Below, in pieces: positions 48,389-56,202 of a stretch of DNA of 64,000 nt. Every line of letters begins with the position of its first letter. Positions within the stretch are counted from its first letter, which is position 1. Origin of the DNA: Prevotella sp. E13-27 (GTDB lineage Bacteria > Bacteroidota > Bacteroidia > Bacteroidales > Bacteroidaceae). Both the position numbers and the translations under genes were made by a program. The notes below the pieces were generated by a model, which was not told the DNA's origin, ran no database searches, and saw only the letters and a list, made by a program, of their open reading frames with translations. The DNA lies in contig NZ_JALPSC010000002.1 in assembly GCF_023217965.1 (NCBI RefSeq), positions 124,001 to 188,000 on the forward strand. The letters are read 5' to 3'.

Positions 48389-50066
48389 CACGCTGAGCGA
48401 CGTATCTGTAAGGTATGGCCATATTCTACAGGTGATATGTGACTGGGTGGATGCTACCGTCATGGTGATGGTGTGCGGACGCGGTACGGCAAAATCTACC
48501 GTCATTCAGGCCCGTAGGATATTCCGCTGTGTGATGGATATGCCTGGCGCTCCACTGGCTATAGTGGCAAATACATATTCCAACCTGGATAACAACATCA
48601 TGCCTGCAGTCTATAAGGGCTGGCAGCTCATGGGATGGATAGAGGGTGTTCACTACATCAAGGGAAAACGACCGGCTGAGTCATGGAGACGGCGCTGTTC
48701 TATCATCGTAGATGAATATGAGCACGTCATATCGTTCTGGAACGGATCGGTGCTGTTCCTGGGATCGCTCGACAATCCTTCACTGCTGGCTGGTAAGTCG
48801 GTGTGTCACCTGTTCTTTGATGAAGCGAAATACGCAAAGGAGGCCAAGGCTAACAGGGCACTGCCTATCCTTCGAGGGGATGCTATCACCTACGGTCATA
48901 GCCACCTGTTCCTGGGGCTGACCATAACAACGGATATGCCGGATATCGACGAGAACGAAGACGACTGGTATTTCCGCTACTTTGCTGAAATGGATCCTGA
49001 CCTGATAGAGTATATCGTGATGGCCGCCAGTATCCGAAACGACATACTGATTAAGCGGGAAAAGGAAAACAGGAGACAGAAGCCTAGTCCTAGGAAGATC
49101 AGAAGTCTGGAGAGACAGCTGGAATACTATGACCGTGGACTGCATAAGATGCGTAAGGGTGCTACCTTTGCCATCAACACATCGAGCCTGATCAACATCG
49201 ACATACTGACACCTGAGTATATCGAGCGACTGTATAACGGTACGTTGGAACTTCATGAGTTCCTAAAGAGCGTGTTCGGTATGCGGCCCGGACTGAGGCG
49301 TGACCTGCGCTTCTATGTGGCATTCTCTGAGCAGCATAAGTATGTAGGCACTCTGTCCGGACTGCCTGCATTCTCCAGCAGGGAGCTGATATACCTGGAT
49401 CATAATAAACTGATCGAGGCCGGTATGGACTTCGGTAACATGCTGTCAATGGTGATAGGACAGGAAGACGGTACTAAATACAGGATACACAAGAACTTCC
49501 ATGAGTTGCCGCCTGGATGGATGCGCGAGCTGGCCGACCAGTTCCTGGCATTCTTCGAGCAGCATCAGGCAAAGGAACTGAACCTGTACTACGACCGTGC
49601 AGGTAACAACTACCAGAAGCAGGGACAGGACCAGGCCACTCAGATCAAGTATGCAATAGAACATGATGCAGCAGGAAGACGGACGGGATGGACGGTGAAC
49701 CTGATGAGCCGTAAGCAGGCTACCATCAAGCAGAATGCAGAGTATAACTTCATGCAGGAGTTCATGGCCGGTAACGTGCCAGGACTTCCGGAACTGGCCA
49801 TCGATGAGGTGAACTGCAAGGAACTGGTATCCTCTATCGAGAAGGCAAAGGCTGACATACGATATACAGGCAGTGTGAAGGTGGTGCATAAGGTTAAGAA
49901 GACAGAGAAGCTGGCACCGAAGAAACTGCCTATGCTGTCAACGAACTACAGTGATGCCTTCAAGTACCTGGCCATGCGCCGCGACTGGGTGAGACTGGTG
50001 CAGCGCAACAGCCGCAGTGTGGCTGACAGTGCAGTGGAGCAGTTCATGGAGGATAGGAAGAAGTAA
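48369..50066 (+). CDS. Phage terminase large subunit
   Basis: 565 residues from ATG 48369. The ATPase has Walker A CGRGTAKST at 36-44 and Walker B HLFFDEAK near 147-154. The nuclease has the three acidic sites of the RNase H-like fold: EAGMDFGN, LYYDRAGNN and NYSDAFKYLAMR. It packages DNA into the prohead. The in-frame ATG at 48306 would add 21 residues inside the upstream gene and is less likely. Confidence 0.92.
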   Translation: MLRKLNDTLSDVSVRYGHILQVICDWVDATVMVMVCGRGTAKSTVIQARRIFRCVMDMPGAPLAIVANTYSNLDNNIMPAVYKGWQLMGWIEGVHYIKGKRPAESWRRRCSIIVDEYEHVISFWNGSVLFLGSLDNPSLLAGKSVCHLFFDEAKYAKEAKANRALPILRGDAITYGHSHLFLGLTITTDMPDIDENEDDWYFRYFAEMDPDLIEYIVMAASIRNDILIKREKENRRQKPSPRKIRSLERQLEYYDRGLHKMRKGATFAINTSSLINIDILTPEYIERLYNGTLELHEFLKSVFGMRPGLRRDLRFYVAFSEQHKYVGTLSGLPAFSSRELIYLDHNKLIEAGMDFGNMLSMVIGQEDGTKYRIHKNFHELPPGWMRELADQFLAFFEQHQAKELNLYYDRAGNNYQKQGQDQATQIKYAIEHDAAGRRTGWTVNLMSRKQATIKQNAEYNFMQEFMAGNVPGLPELAIDEVNCKELVSSIEKAKADIRYTGSVKVVHKVKKTEKLAPKKLPMLSTNYSDAFKYLAMRRDWVRLVQRNSRSVADSAVEQFMEDRKK

Positions 50067-50090
50067 CCACATAATATGTCAATGATCGGG

Positions 50091-50122
50091 AGCGTCTGGG
50101 CCGTGAGGTTCGGGCGCTTTTT
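50091..50122 (+). terminator. Terminator after the terminase gene
   Basis: Stem AGCGTCTG/CGGGCGCT with two G-U pairs, then TTTTTCGTG. From here to 50373 I see no convincing gene. Confidence 0.7.
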
Positions 50123-50373
50123 CGTGTGTCACGGAATCGGCAAAGTTACCGGCTGAATGTCATATTTCACCTTCCTGACCAACGGTAATGACCACACGAG
50201 TTCTGGGCGGCCCGACCTGCAGAGCGTGTCACGATGGCGCTTGCTTGTGTCTCTGTAACACAAAATGCTGGAAATCAGGTGTTTTTCTTTCGGATGCTCA
50301 AAATTTTGGCTTCAAAAGTGCAAGTTTTAGGCTGTTTTTTGCCGTTTTTCGCAAAATTACCATACAAAAAGTA

Positions 50374-50413
50374 TCGATTTTAAATCGATATTCTGCTATT
50401 TTATGTACCTTTG
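50374..50413 (+). promoter_or_regulatory. Second phage operator plus promoter
   Basis: TCGATT-TTA-AATCGA at 50374-50388 lies inside a longer palindrome, 50372-50390. TACCTTTG follows at 50406-50413. Operator centre to -7 box is 25 bp, against 26 bp at the early promoter, and TATCGATTTTAA is found at both loci (33883 and 50372). Confidence 0.68.
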
Positions 50414-50418
50414 CACCT

Positions 50419-50505
50419 GCATCTTATTGCGTTCAGCATGAAGCCCTGGGAATACAAGCCTCGCCCTGAATCCTCAATCTGTAACTGGATTGGGGATTCT
50501 TGTTA
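50419..50505 (+). ncRNA. Short repressor-controlled transcript (small RNA or 22-residue peptide)
   Basis: Downstream of the operator/promoter a short unit ends in hairpin GAATCCTCAATC/GATTGGGGATTC (50468-50499, one G-U pair) with a short TTCTTGTT tail. Inside is a frame from ATG 50438 to TAA 50504 (starts MKPWEYKPRPESS, ends WIGDSC). The stem overlaps the frame, so either an RNA or a peptide could be the product. No similarity recognised. Confidence 0.45.
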
Positions 50506-50509
50506 AATG

Positions 50510-50598
50510 ATATTAATATTAATAACGTTTTTACCTAAATGTTTGGTGTTTGATATTAATTTTCGTATCTTTGCATCGTAATTAGTTTTCATATTAAT
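50510..50598 (+). promoter_or_regulatory. hicAB promoter with ATATTAAT boxes
   Basis: TTTG 50542-50545 and TATCTTTG 50566-50573, 24 bp start to start. ATATTAAT occurs four times around it: 50510, 50516 (overlapping), 50553 and 50591. Such boxes fit autoregulation by the HTH-carrying antitoxin. Confidence 0.68.
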
Positions 50599-50599
50599 A

Positions 50600-50788
50600 A
50601 TGAAATACAATGAGTTAGAAAAGAAAATTAAAAAGGCCGGATGCTTCGACACAGGTAAACAGATGAGCGGCCACCCCATCTGGCACAGCCCGAAGACAGG
50701 CATGGACTTCAAGATGAGCAATCATGGAAGTGAGGAAGTGGCAACAGGAACACTAAACGCAATCCTAAAGGCAGCGGGTCTGAAATAA
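50600..50788 (+). CDS. hicA: HicA-type toxin (mRNA interferase)
   Basis: 62 residues with the HicA dsRBD-like fold: N-terminal helix, SGHPIWHSPKTGMDFKM with the catalytic-type His, and C-terminal GTLNAILKAAGL. HicA cleaves mRNA when not bound by HicB. Toxin-first order is the usual one for hicAB. Confidence 0.8.
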   Translation: MKYNELEKKIKKAGCFDTGKQMSGHPIWHSPKTGMDFKMSNHGSEEVATGTLNAILKAAGLK

Positions 50789-50855
50789 CACCCGCCACCT
50801 TTCCCCTTATAATAATTGTCATAATAGTATCAGACTTAGAAAGCAGTATCAAGTT

Positions 50856-51260
50856 ATGAAGAAAGTGAAGGCTATCATCGAGCGTGCCGGCGATGGTAAT
50901 TACAGTGTGTATATGGATGCTGATAATATCAGCTATCTCATAACCGGCACAGGAACAACAGCAGCAGAAGCCATAGCATCCTTCAAGGATAATTATGAGG
51001 ACATGAAACGCTACTACGCTGAGGAGGGTAAGGAGTTCGAGGAATTGGACTTCGATTACCAATACGACATGGCTTCATTCCTCTCTTATTTTTCGAAGGC
51101 ATTCTCTTTGGCAGGTCTTTCAAGAATCACCGGTATCAATCAGGGACAGTTAAGTCACTATGTTACCGGCCATCGTGTACCGTCTGCCAGGACAAAGGAG
51201 AAAATCCAAAAGTCGATACATTCCTTTGCCTCTGATTTAAGTCAGGTGAGTTTTGTGTAA
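50856..51260 (+). CDS. hicB: HicB-type antitoxin with HTH
   Basis: 134 residues. The HicB partial RNase H fold (KAIIERAGDGNYSVYMDADN, TAAEAIASFKDNYEDM) covers the first half and an XRE-type HTH the second (AGLSRITGINQGQLSHYVTGHR). It should neutralise HicA and repress the pair. Own terminator follows, so the pair forms a separate cargo unit in the late region. Confidence 0.82.
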   Translation: MKKVKAIIERAGDGNYSVYMDADNISYLITGTGTTAAEAIASFKDNYEDMKRYYAEEGKEFEELDFDYQYDMASFLSYFSKAFSLAGLSRITGINQGQLSHYVTGHRVPSARTKEKIQKSIHSFASDLSQVSFV

Positions 51261-51281
51261 GTGAAGCACAAATAATATGGG

Positions 51282-51310
51282 GCGGGATCTGTAAAAGGAT
51301 CCCGCTTTTT
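51282..51310 (+). terminator. Terminator of hicAB
   Basis: Stem GCGGGATC/GATCCCGC, loop TGTAAAAG, then TTTTT. Confidence 0.9.
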
Positions 51311-51379
51311 CTTGTTTACAAAGTTAAGAAAGATATTCGTAGATTTAATTTTCGTTATTAAATTTAATTAACTTTTTTT

Positions 51380-51411
51380 TTTGTTCGTTCACTTTATTTG
51401 CCGTACCTTTG
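51380..51411 (+). promoter_or_regulatory. Promoter with long leader before the 51610 gene
   Basis: TTTG 51380-51383 and TACCTTTG 51404-51411, 24 bp start to start. The leader of nearly 200 nt has GTTACAAA at 51418 and 51598 and its inverse TTTGTAAC at 51553. Confidence 0.65.
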
Positions 51412-51609
51412 CCGACGGTTACAAACGAACAAGAGTTCCGTAGGGGCTACGTTACAGCCTGGCCGACCCGCTGGGTTATTTTTGTGGAAAACAAGCTGTA
51501 CAGTATAACGGCTGTGTCTCGTAAAGATAAATGTCCTATACGGAAATTGTTCTTTGTAACCAACGGGATGCAGCCGTTTCTGCATGAATATAAAGAGGTT
51601 ACAAAGAAC

Positions 51610-51888
51610 ATGGAAGCAGTACAACTGAGAGCAGGCGCAACAACGCGCACACTGGAGGCCATCACAGCATGGCTGCAGGGAGAGAGCAGCACCGCCAGGA
51701 CACTGATGGGCGGTGAGAGTGTTTCACGTATGCAGGTGATTCGCCTTTACCTGACATTCATCTTTATCATCATGGCAGCAGCGGCAGCCGACGTGCTGGC
51801 ACTGTGCGGCATGTTCGTGGCACTGGCCGCATGGATGGGAAAGGCATTCGTGGAGAATACACCGGAGGGAAAGGAGGTGAGGAAATGA
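51610..51888 (+). CDS. Small phage membrane protein
   Basis: 92 residues from ATG 51610 with a long hydrophobic region (VIRLYLTFIFIIMAAAAADV and following, two likely helices). Upstream in-frame ATG 51568 is an alternative, and the frame stays open to 51409. Function unknown; could be holin-like or a virion accessory. Confidence 0.5.
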   Translation: MEAVQLRAGATTRTLEAITAWLQGESSTARTLMGGESVSRMQVIRLYLTFIFIIMAAAAADVLALCGMFVALAAWMGKAFVENTPEGKEVRK

Positions 51889-52235
51889 GACGATTGCTGA
51901 CCGTACATTCCCACGGGAGCCGTAACAGGAAACATCAGGCACTCCTGGATATTGCCTGGAAGCAGTGGGATAAGATCATACTGGAGGATCCTACAACGGA
52001 AATGGCCTTCAAAGATCTTGTGAAGGCTACCTGTGACAGGCTTAACAGGGAGTATCCGCGTAGTAAGACGATAGGTGTATATAACTATCAGAAAGGTTCC
52101 TATATCTCTATAGCCGATATGCCTTATACCTCTGAGAACTGTGATATACTGTCTGTCAGTATCACACCTGCTGAAAAAGAATACGGATATCTGGATATTG
52201 TAAAGAAGGTGAAGGAGGCTGAACATGGAGAATAG
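51885..52235 (+). CDS. Hypothetical phage protein
   Basis: 116 residues from ATG 51885, preceded by a rare strong Shine-Dalgarno run (AAGGAGGTGAGG at 51871-51882) and overlapping the previous stop as ATGA. Basic N-terminus, then mixed fold. Not recognised. Confidence 0.6.
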   Translation: MRRLLTVHSHGSRNRKHQALLDIAWKQWDKIILEDPTTEMAFKDLVKATCDRLNREYPRSKTIGVYNYQKGSYISIADMPYTSENCDILSVSITPAEKEYGYLDIVKKVKEAEHGE

Positions 52236-52434
52236 GTATCTGATACATGCGCTGACTGAAAGGGACCTGGGCGATGAAGTGAAGATCTGCGTGGAGATCC
52301 AGGCTGTGGATGAAAACGGGAATACCGTAACGCTGACGGAGATAAATGCCGATATCGACAGCATATCACATGGGGGATGGCCCATCATCATAAGGGCTTC
52401 TGCCATTGCAAAGCTAAGGATCTCTCAGGAATGA
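52225..52434 (+). CDS. Hypothetical phage protein
   Basis: 69 residues, beta-rich (VKICVEIQAVDENGNTVTL). Overlaps both neighbours (11 bp and 4 bp). Not recognised. Confidence 0.55.
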   Translation: MENRYLIHALTERDLGDEVKICVEIQAVDENGNTVTLTEINADIDSISHGGWPIIIRASAIAKLRISQE

Positions 52435-52598
52435 TACAGCACGTGCCTGAGATCTGCCAGGACTGCAAGGGCAGGAGGCGGACAGTGAACTACGACTGCT
52501 ACTGTGTGCCGCGTAACACACCCGTATTCTCAGACCCTGGGGAATGCAGCGAAAAGACTACCGACGTGCAGAGGCAGGAACAAAATAGTAACATTTAA
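52431..52598 (+). CDS. Small Cys-rich protein, zinc-ribbon-like
   Basis: 55 residues from ATG 52431, with CQDCKG near residue 9 and DCYC near 24, a spacing that could bind one zinc. Coupled to the previous gene by ATGA. Confidence 0.5.
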   Translation: MIQHVPEICQDCKGRRRTVNYDCYCVPRNTPVFSDPGECSEKTTDVQRQEQNSNI

Positions 52599-52613
52599 TT
52601 CAAGACTAATCAG

Positions 52614-52832
52614 ATGGATAGAATAGAAGTAAAGGGTGCCGTGATCAGCGAAAAGGTGGCCGACACCATAGCAAAACTACAGGAGAAAGGCGATACCATC
52701 ATGGGAACATATCGCCGCGTGATAGACGAGCTGCTGGATGAAGCACTCCAGGGAGACAGACAGCTGGACTGGGAACATGCCGGTGCGCTGAACATGCTCA
52801 GGAAAGACCTGGAGGCGATAGCAACCGTGTAA
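52614..52832 (+). CDS. Hypothetical helical phage protein
   Basis: 72 residues, helical and acidic. Last gene before a terminator. Not recognised. Confidence 0.55.
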   Translation: MDRIEVKGAVISEKVADTIAKLQEKGDTIMGTYRRVIDELLDEALQGDRQLDWEHAGALNMLRKDLEAIATV

Positions 52833-52907
52833 GGCTCTACAGGTTCTACCACATATAGCCAGGGGACGGGACATTTATCTGTTGTGCTTTCTTCCCGTCT
52901 CCACACC

Positions 52908-52979
52908 GGCCCGCAGCCAGAAACAGGCAGCGGGCCTTTTTCGTGTCCTTTTCGCATACGCGCGAAGTGATTATCTTTG
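52908..52979 (+). promoter_or_regulatory. Terminator followed by lysis promoter
   Basis: Terminator stem GGCCCGC/GCGGGCC (52908-52936) with TTTTTCGTGTCC, then TATCTTTG at 52972-52979 inside TTATCTTTGCCGTA. The same terminator tail and the same 14-base promoter block recur together at 59206-59269. Confidence 0.7.
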
Positions 52980-53002
52980 CCGTAGATAAATCATTTGAGA
53001 AT

Positions 53003-53284
53003 ATGGAAAAGAGTACAAAAGACTGGGTGAAATACTTGTCGGCAGTGGCATTGATCGCCTCGGCTATCGCGATGGGATTCCTGTCGTTCATCATCACACT
53101 GGATATCGGCCCCGGACCGTTGACCTATATCGGTGAGGCATTGTCGGCAGCGCTGGTTATATTCGGACTGGGCGTGTATGTGTCGGGAAAGGTAGATGAT
53201 AAGTTCAACGACCTTAAGGCACAGATCCATAGGGAAGTTCAGAATGTAGTGGAAAAGAAAATGACAGATTCGGAAACAAATTGA
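53003..53284 (+). CDS. Probable holin
   Basis: 93 residues with two hydrophobic helices (about 11-32 and 43-62) and a charged helical C-terminus (KVDDKFNDLKAQIHREVQNVVEKK). The topology, promoter and adjacent spanin-like gene favour a holin. ATG 53003 is used because the promoter lies after the earlier in-frame ATG. Confidence 0.55.
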   Translation: MEKSTKDWVKYLSAVALIASAIAMGFLSFIITLDIGPGPLTYIGEALSAALVIFGLGVYVSGKVDDKFNDLKAQIHREVQNVVEKKMTDSETN

Positions 53285-53300
53285 GAAAAAAGACAATAAA

Positions 53301-53864
53301 ATGAACGGAAGGCATGTTTTTGTGTGTTGTTTTTTGCTTTTCCTGCTTGCTGCTTGCAGGACTAGCCGTGTATCTGTTAAGACAACAGAAAAGACAAATG
53401 AAGAGTCTGTTATTGCAGATTCAGGGAGTACGAAGCGAACTTACGTCTATGATGGAGAGCGACAGTCTCAGTCTTTCTGCGATGAATGGGAGAATATGGA
53501 GCTTACACAGGTCCACGAACGAGATTCTGCAGGAAATGAGAAGACTACAACGGCCATCAGCATCAACAGGAACAGAAGGCAAGGCGCAGCGGCCAGCAAA
53601 AAAGAAAGCACCGCTCAACAGACCGACAGTAGCGCAGTCCGCAAGGAAGAGACATCCAGGAACCGGCAGGCCGACAGCGACAGGAACGAGGTGAAGGAAC
53701 CTCCACCGGCTGTGTCGGGATACGGATTCTGGATAAAGTGCCTGACGGCGCTTTTTATCATCATAGGTATATTCACCATCATCTGGCCTGAGCCTGTCAG
53801 ACAACTGGGACGGCTCGTGTGGAAGATGATTAAGACAGTTCTGAACGTATGGCTAAGACAATAG
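53301..53864 (+). CDS. Probable unimolecular spanin (lipoprotein with C-terminal TM)
   Basis: 187 residues. N-terminal signal with lipobox LLAAC (Cys19), a polar centre rich in Gln, Lys and Glu, and one C-terminal hydrophobic helix (GFWIKCLTALFIIIGIFTIIW, about residues 144-164). This outer-membrane lipid plus inner-membrane helix layout is that of u-spanins such as T1 gp11, which fuse the two membranes at the end of lysis. The overlapping +1 frame (53314-53694) is also open, see rejected items. Confidence 0.6.
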   Translation: MNGRHVFVCCFLLFLLAACRTSRVSVKTTEKTNEESVIADSGSTKRTYVYDGERQSQSFCDEWENMELTQVHERDSAGNEKTTTAISINRNRRQGAAASKKESTAQQTDSSAVRKEETSRNRQADSDRNEVKEPPPAVSGYGFWIKCLTALFIIIGIFTIIWPEPVRQLGRLVWKMIKTVLNVWLRQ

Positions 53865-54133
53865 ACCTGTACCAGGCCGTCGCTGAAATGAAGGCGATAT
53901 CGGTAGCAGGCGGTACGTTCTCAATGAAGTTCAGGAAATGGAACCGCCAGACGAACGACGGCGGGGACCTGGCATATATCAAGGCTGCAAGAGTAAGGCC
54001 GAAGCCAAGTGACCGTACTGTGAGTAACGCCTCGTACAAGGTGTTCTTCCTGGATGTGGAGACAGGACGGGAACTGAACTGCTGGGAATGCCTGATAGTG
54101 GAGTTTAACGGAATGAAAACTATTTTAGTATAA
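53849..54133 (+). CDS. Hypothetical phage protein
   Basis: 94 residues, beta-rich (GGTFSMKFRKWNRQTNDGGDL). Overlaps the spanin-like gene by 16 bp and precedes the portal by 4 bp. Not recognised. Confidence 0.6.
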   Translation: MAKTIDLYQAVAEMKAISVAGGTFSMKFRKWNRQTNDGGDLAYIKAARVRPKPSDRTVSNASYKVFFLDVETGRELNCWECLIVEFNGMKTILV

Positions 54134-54137
54134 CAAT

Positions 54138-55496
54138 ATGGATATAAGACGATCGGGAAATTTCGGTTTCATAGATACCGGTGAGGGACTGTACTCATTC
54201 ACCATGGGAGCCAAGGGCAAGGGCTGGGAGCCTACCAGTGTGATGCTTACGCCTAACCACTGGACCACACGCCGCAAGATGGCTGTAAACGGAAAGTTCA
54301 TCATTCCGAAAGGTGAACATAACGACCTGCCACAGCAGGTGGCACGGCTGCTGGACCGCTTCTATGCCGGTGAGGGAATCATGGGAAAGATTGCAGGCCT
54401 GCAGTGGGGCGAAGGGCCTAGGCTCTATGAGGATGCAGTAGATGAAAGCTCAAACAGGTTCTACCGTCACTGGGTGGTCGATGATCAGGTGCTGAAAGAA
54501 CTGGAGGCATGGGACTGGCTTAAGTTCATGCACAGATGCCTGGTAGATCTCACACACATGCAGGGATTCTTCGTGAAGTTCATTCGTAACAGGGGGCCAA
54601 GGGTGGGCGCACCTGGCCAGATCGTGCGACTGGAGCATGTGCCGTATCACCGTGCCTGCCTGTGCTACCCGCCAGACGGCGAGGATGAGCCGCAGGAGAT
54701 CATGGTGGGGGACTTTCCGTATCCGGATCCGAAGTACACCTACACCTATCCGGTGTTCGATCCTACGGACCCGTTCCGCTACAAGGTGTCGATGCGATAC
54801 TATAACATCTATTCCTTCTGTAAGGACTTCATGAGCGCACCGCGTTTTCTGGGAGCCTTCGAGTGGCTGGAGCTGGCAGGAAACCTCGCACCGCTGCTTA
54901 AGACTTACAACGAGAACGCCAGTGCCATAAGCCTGCATATCGAGAGCCCTCAGAAATACTGGGACGATGCAGAGGCAAGGATCAAGTCTATCTGTGAACG
55001 GACAGGAGAGACATACAGCCCGAAGATGCTGGAGGAGTTCAAGGATGCCGCCATGGAGAAATTCGCCGGTAATATAGCTGGCCGCGAGAACGTGGGCAAG
55101 TACATGCACACCACCAAATACTGGAACGAGGAGGCAAACCAGTTCGAGGGATGGAAGGTGGAACCGGTTGACAAGAAAGTGAAGGACTATATCGAGGCGC
55201 AGATCAAGATAAGCAACAAGGCTGATGCCGCCGCTACGTCTGGATTCGGACTGGATCCTGTACTGTCGAACCTGATCATCGAGAACAAGCTGTCGAGCGG
55301 ATCGGAGAAACTGTACAGCCTAAAGGTGTATAACGCCTCAGAGACGGCCATTCCTGACATGATACTGTGCAGCCCGCTACAGCAGTACCTGGCCGCGAAC
55401 CATCCTGGGACACGCCTGAAAGTGGGAATGTACCGTAACATCGTGGAAGCTGAGAGCAGTGTGTCACCTTCTAAGAGAGTAGAGGCAAATGCGTAG
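54138..55496 (+). CDS. Probable portal protein
   Basis: 452 residues. Central part HMQGFFVKFIRNRGPRVG and the pattern ISNKADAAATSGFGLDPVLSNLIIENKLSSGSEKLYSLKVY near 380-425 resemble portal proteins of Bacteroidota phages and mobile elements. It would form the DNA entry ring at the head vertex. Separated from terminase and capsid by lysis and cargo genes, which is unusual. Confidence 0.65.
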   Translation: MDIRRSGNFGFIDTGEGLYSFTMGAKGKGWEPTSVMLTPNHWTTRRKMAVNGKFIIPKGEHNDLPQQVARLLDRFYAGEGIMGKIAGLQWGEGPRLYEDAVDESSNRFYRHWVVDDQVLKELEAWDWLKFMHRCLVDLTHMQGFFVKFIRNRGPRVGAPGQIVRLEHVPYHRACLCYPPDGEDEPQEIMVGDFPYPDPKYTYTYPVFDPTDPFRYKVSMRYYNIYSFCKDFMSAPRFLGAFEWLELAGNLAPLLKTYNENASAISLHIESPQKYWDDAEARIKSICERTGETYSPKMLEEFKDAAMEKFAGNIAGRENVGKYMHTTKYWNEEANQFEGWKVEPVDKKVKDYIEAQIKISNKADAAATSGFGLDPVLSNLIIENKLSSGSEKLYSLKVYNASETAIPDMILCSPLQQYLAANHPGTRLKVGMYRNIVEAESSVSPSKRVEANA

Positions 55497-56202
55497 TCTG
55501 TTCGGAACACAGCCAGAGGAAAGCAGCCAGGAACCTAAGCCTGAGCAGGCGCAGAAGACGGAACCGCCACAGGAGGGGGTGAATCCTGCTGATTTAGTCA
55601 CAAAGAAGGTGAAGGCTTCAAGGACAAAAGGCCGCCACTTCACGAAGCGCATACTGTCGGAAATGAACCTGGAGCAGGTACTTCCCTGGCACTTCGAGAA
55701 GGGAGCGGCCTACCACTGTATAAGCTGGGGAGACGTGGACAGCCTGACATACCTTCGCGTGATCGTGAAACAGCAGCGTCTGGAATATGTCATACTCTCT
55801 ACATGGTGCATGGCCATCACGGACGTGAAGGAAATAGAGAAATGGCTGGAACGCGGGGACGTGGGACGCATGGACTTCTATGTGGGCGAGATCTTCCAGG
55901 CTTCTTTCTTCGAGGTGTACCTGGCACTGAAAGAACTGGCTGACAGATACGGCGCTCGTGTATGCGTGTTCAAGAACCACGCGAAGGTGATGGCAGGATT
56001 CGGTGAGGACTTCGACTTCGTGATAGAGGGATCGGCAAATGTGAACACGAATCCGAGAACGGAACAGACCTGTATAACGGTGGATACCTCACTGGCCTAC
56101 TTCTACAAGGATTTCTTCGATGATATTAATAACTTTACCAAGGACTTCGACAACTGGAAGCCCTACATACTAAAAAGAGACGAACAACATGCAACTGTTT
56201 AA
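55489..56202 (+). CDS. Phospholipase D-like (single HKD-type) phage protein
   Basis: 237 residues. A Pro/Glu/Gln-rich leader of about 40 residues, then a globular domain ending with NHAKVMAGF and EGSANVNTNPRTEQ near 165-190, the HxK...GSxN layout of one PLD motif. One motif per chain implies dimerisation, as in Nuc-type nucleases. Substrate could be DNA or phosphodiester elsewhere; place beside the portal suggests a virion or DNA-entry role. Overlaps both neighbours. Confidence 0.6.
   Translation: MRSLFGTQPEESSQEPKPEQAQKTEPPQEGVNPADLVTKKVKASRTKGRHFTKRILSEMNLEQVLPWHFEKGAAYHCISWGDVDSLTYLRVIVKQQRLEYVILSTWCMAITDVKEIEKWLERGDVGRMDFYVGEIFQASFFEVYLALKELADRYGARVCVFKNHAKVMAGFGEDFDFVIEGSANVNTNPRTEQTCITVDTSLAYFYKDFFDDINNFTKDFDNWKPYILKRDEQHATV

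Noticed and set aside
50188..50469. 93-codon plus-strand frame before hicAB
   Set aside because: Runs through the operator and the second promoter, Cys-rich without pattern, no start signal.
53314..53694. A second open frame (126 codons, N-terminal hydrophobic helix) nested in the spanin-like gene, suggesting an Rz/Rz1 pair
   Set aside because: A T-rich start codes hydrophobic residues in any frame, and the 187-residue frame alone has both lipobox and TM helix. Kept only as an alternative.
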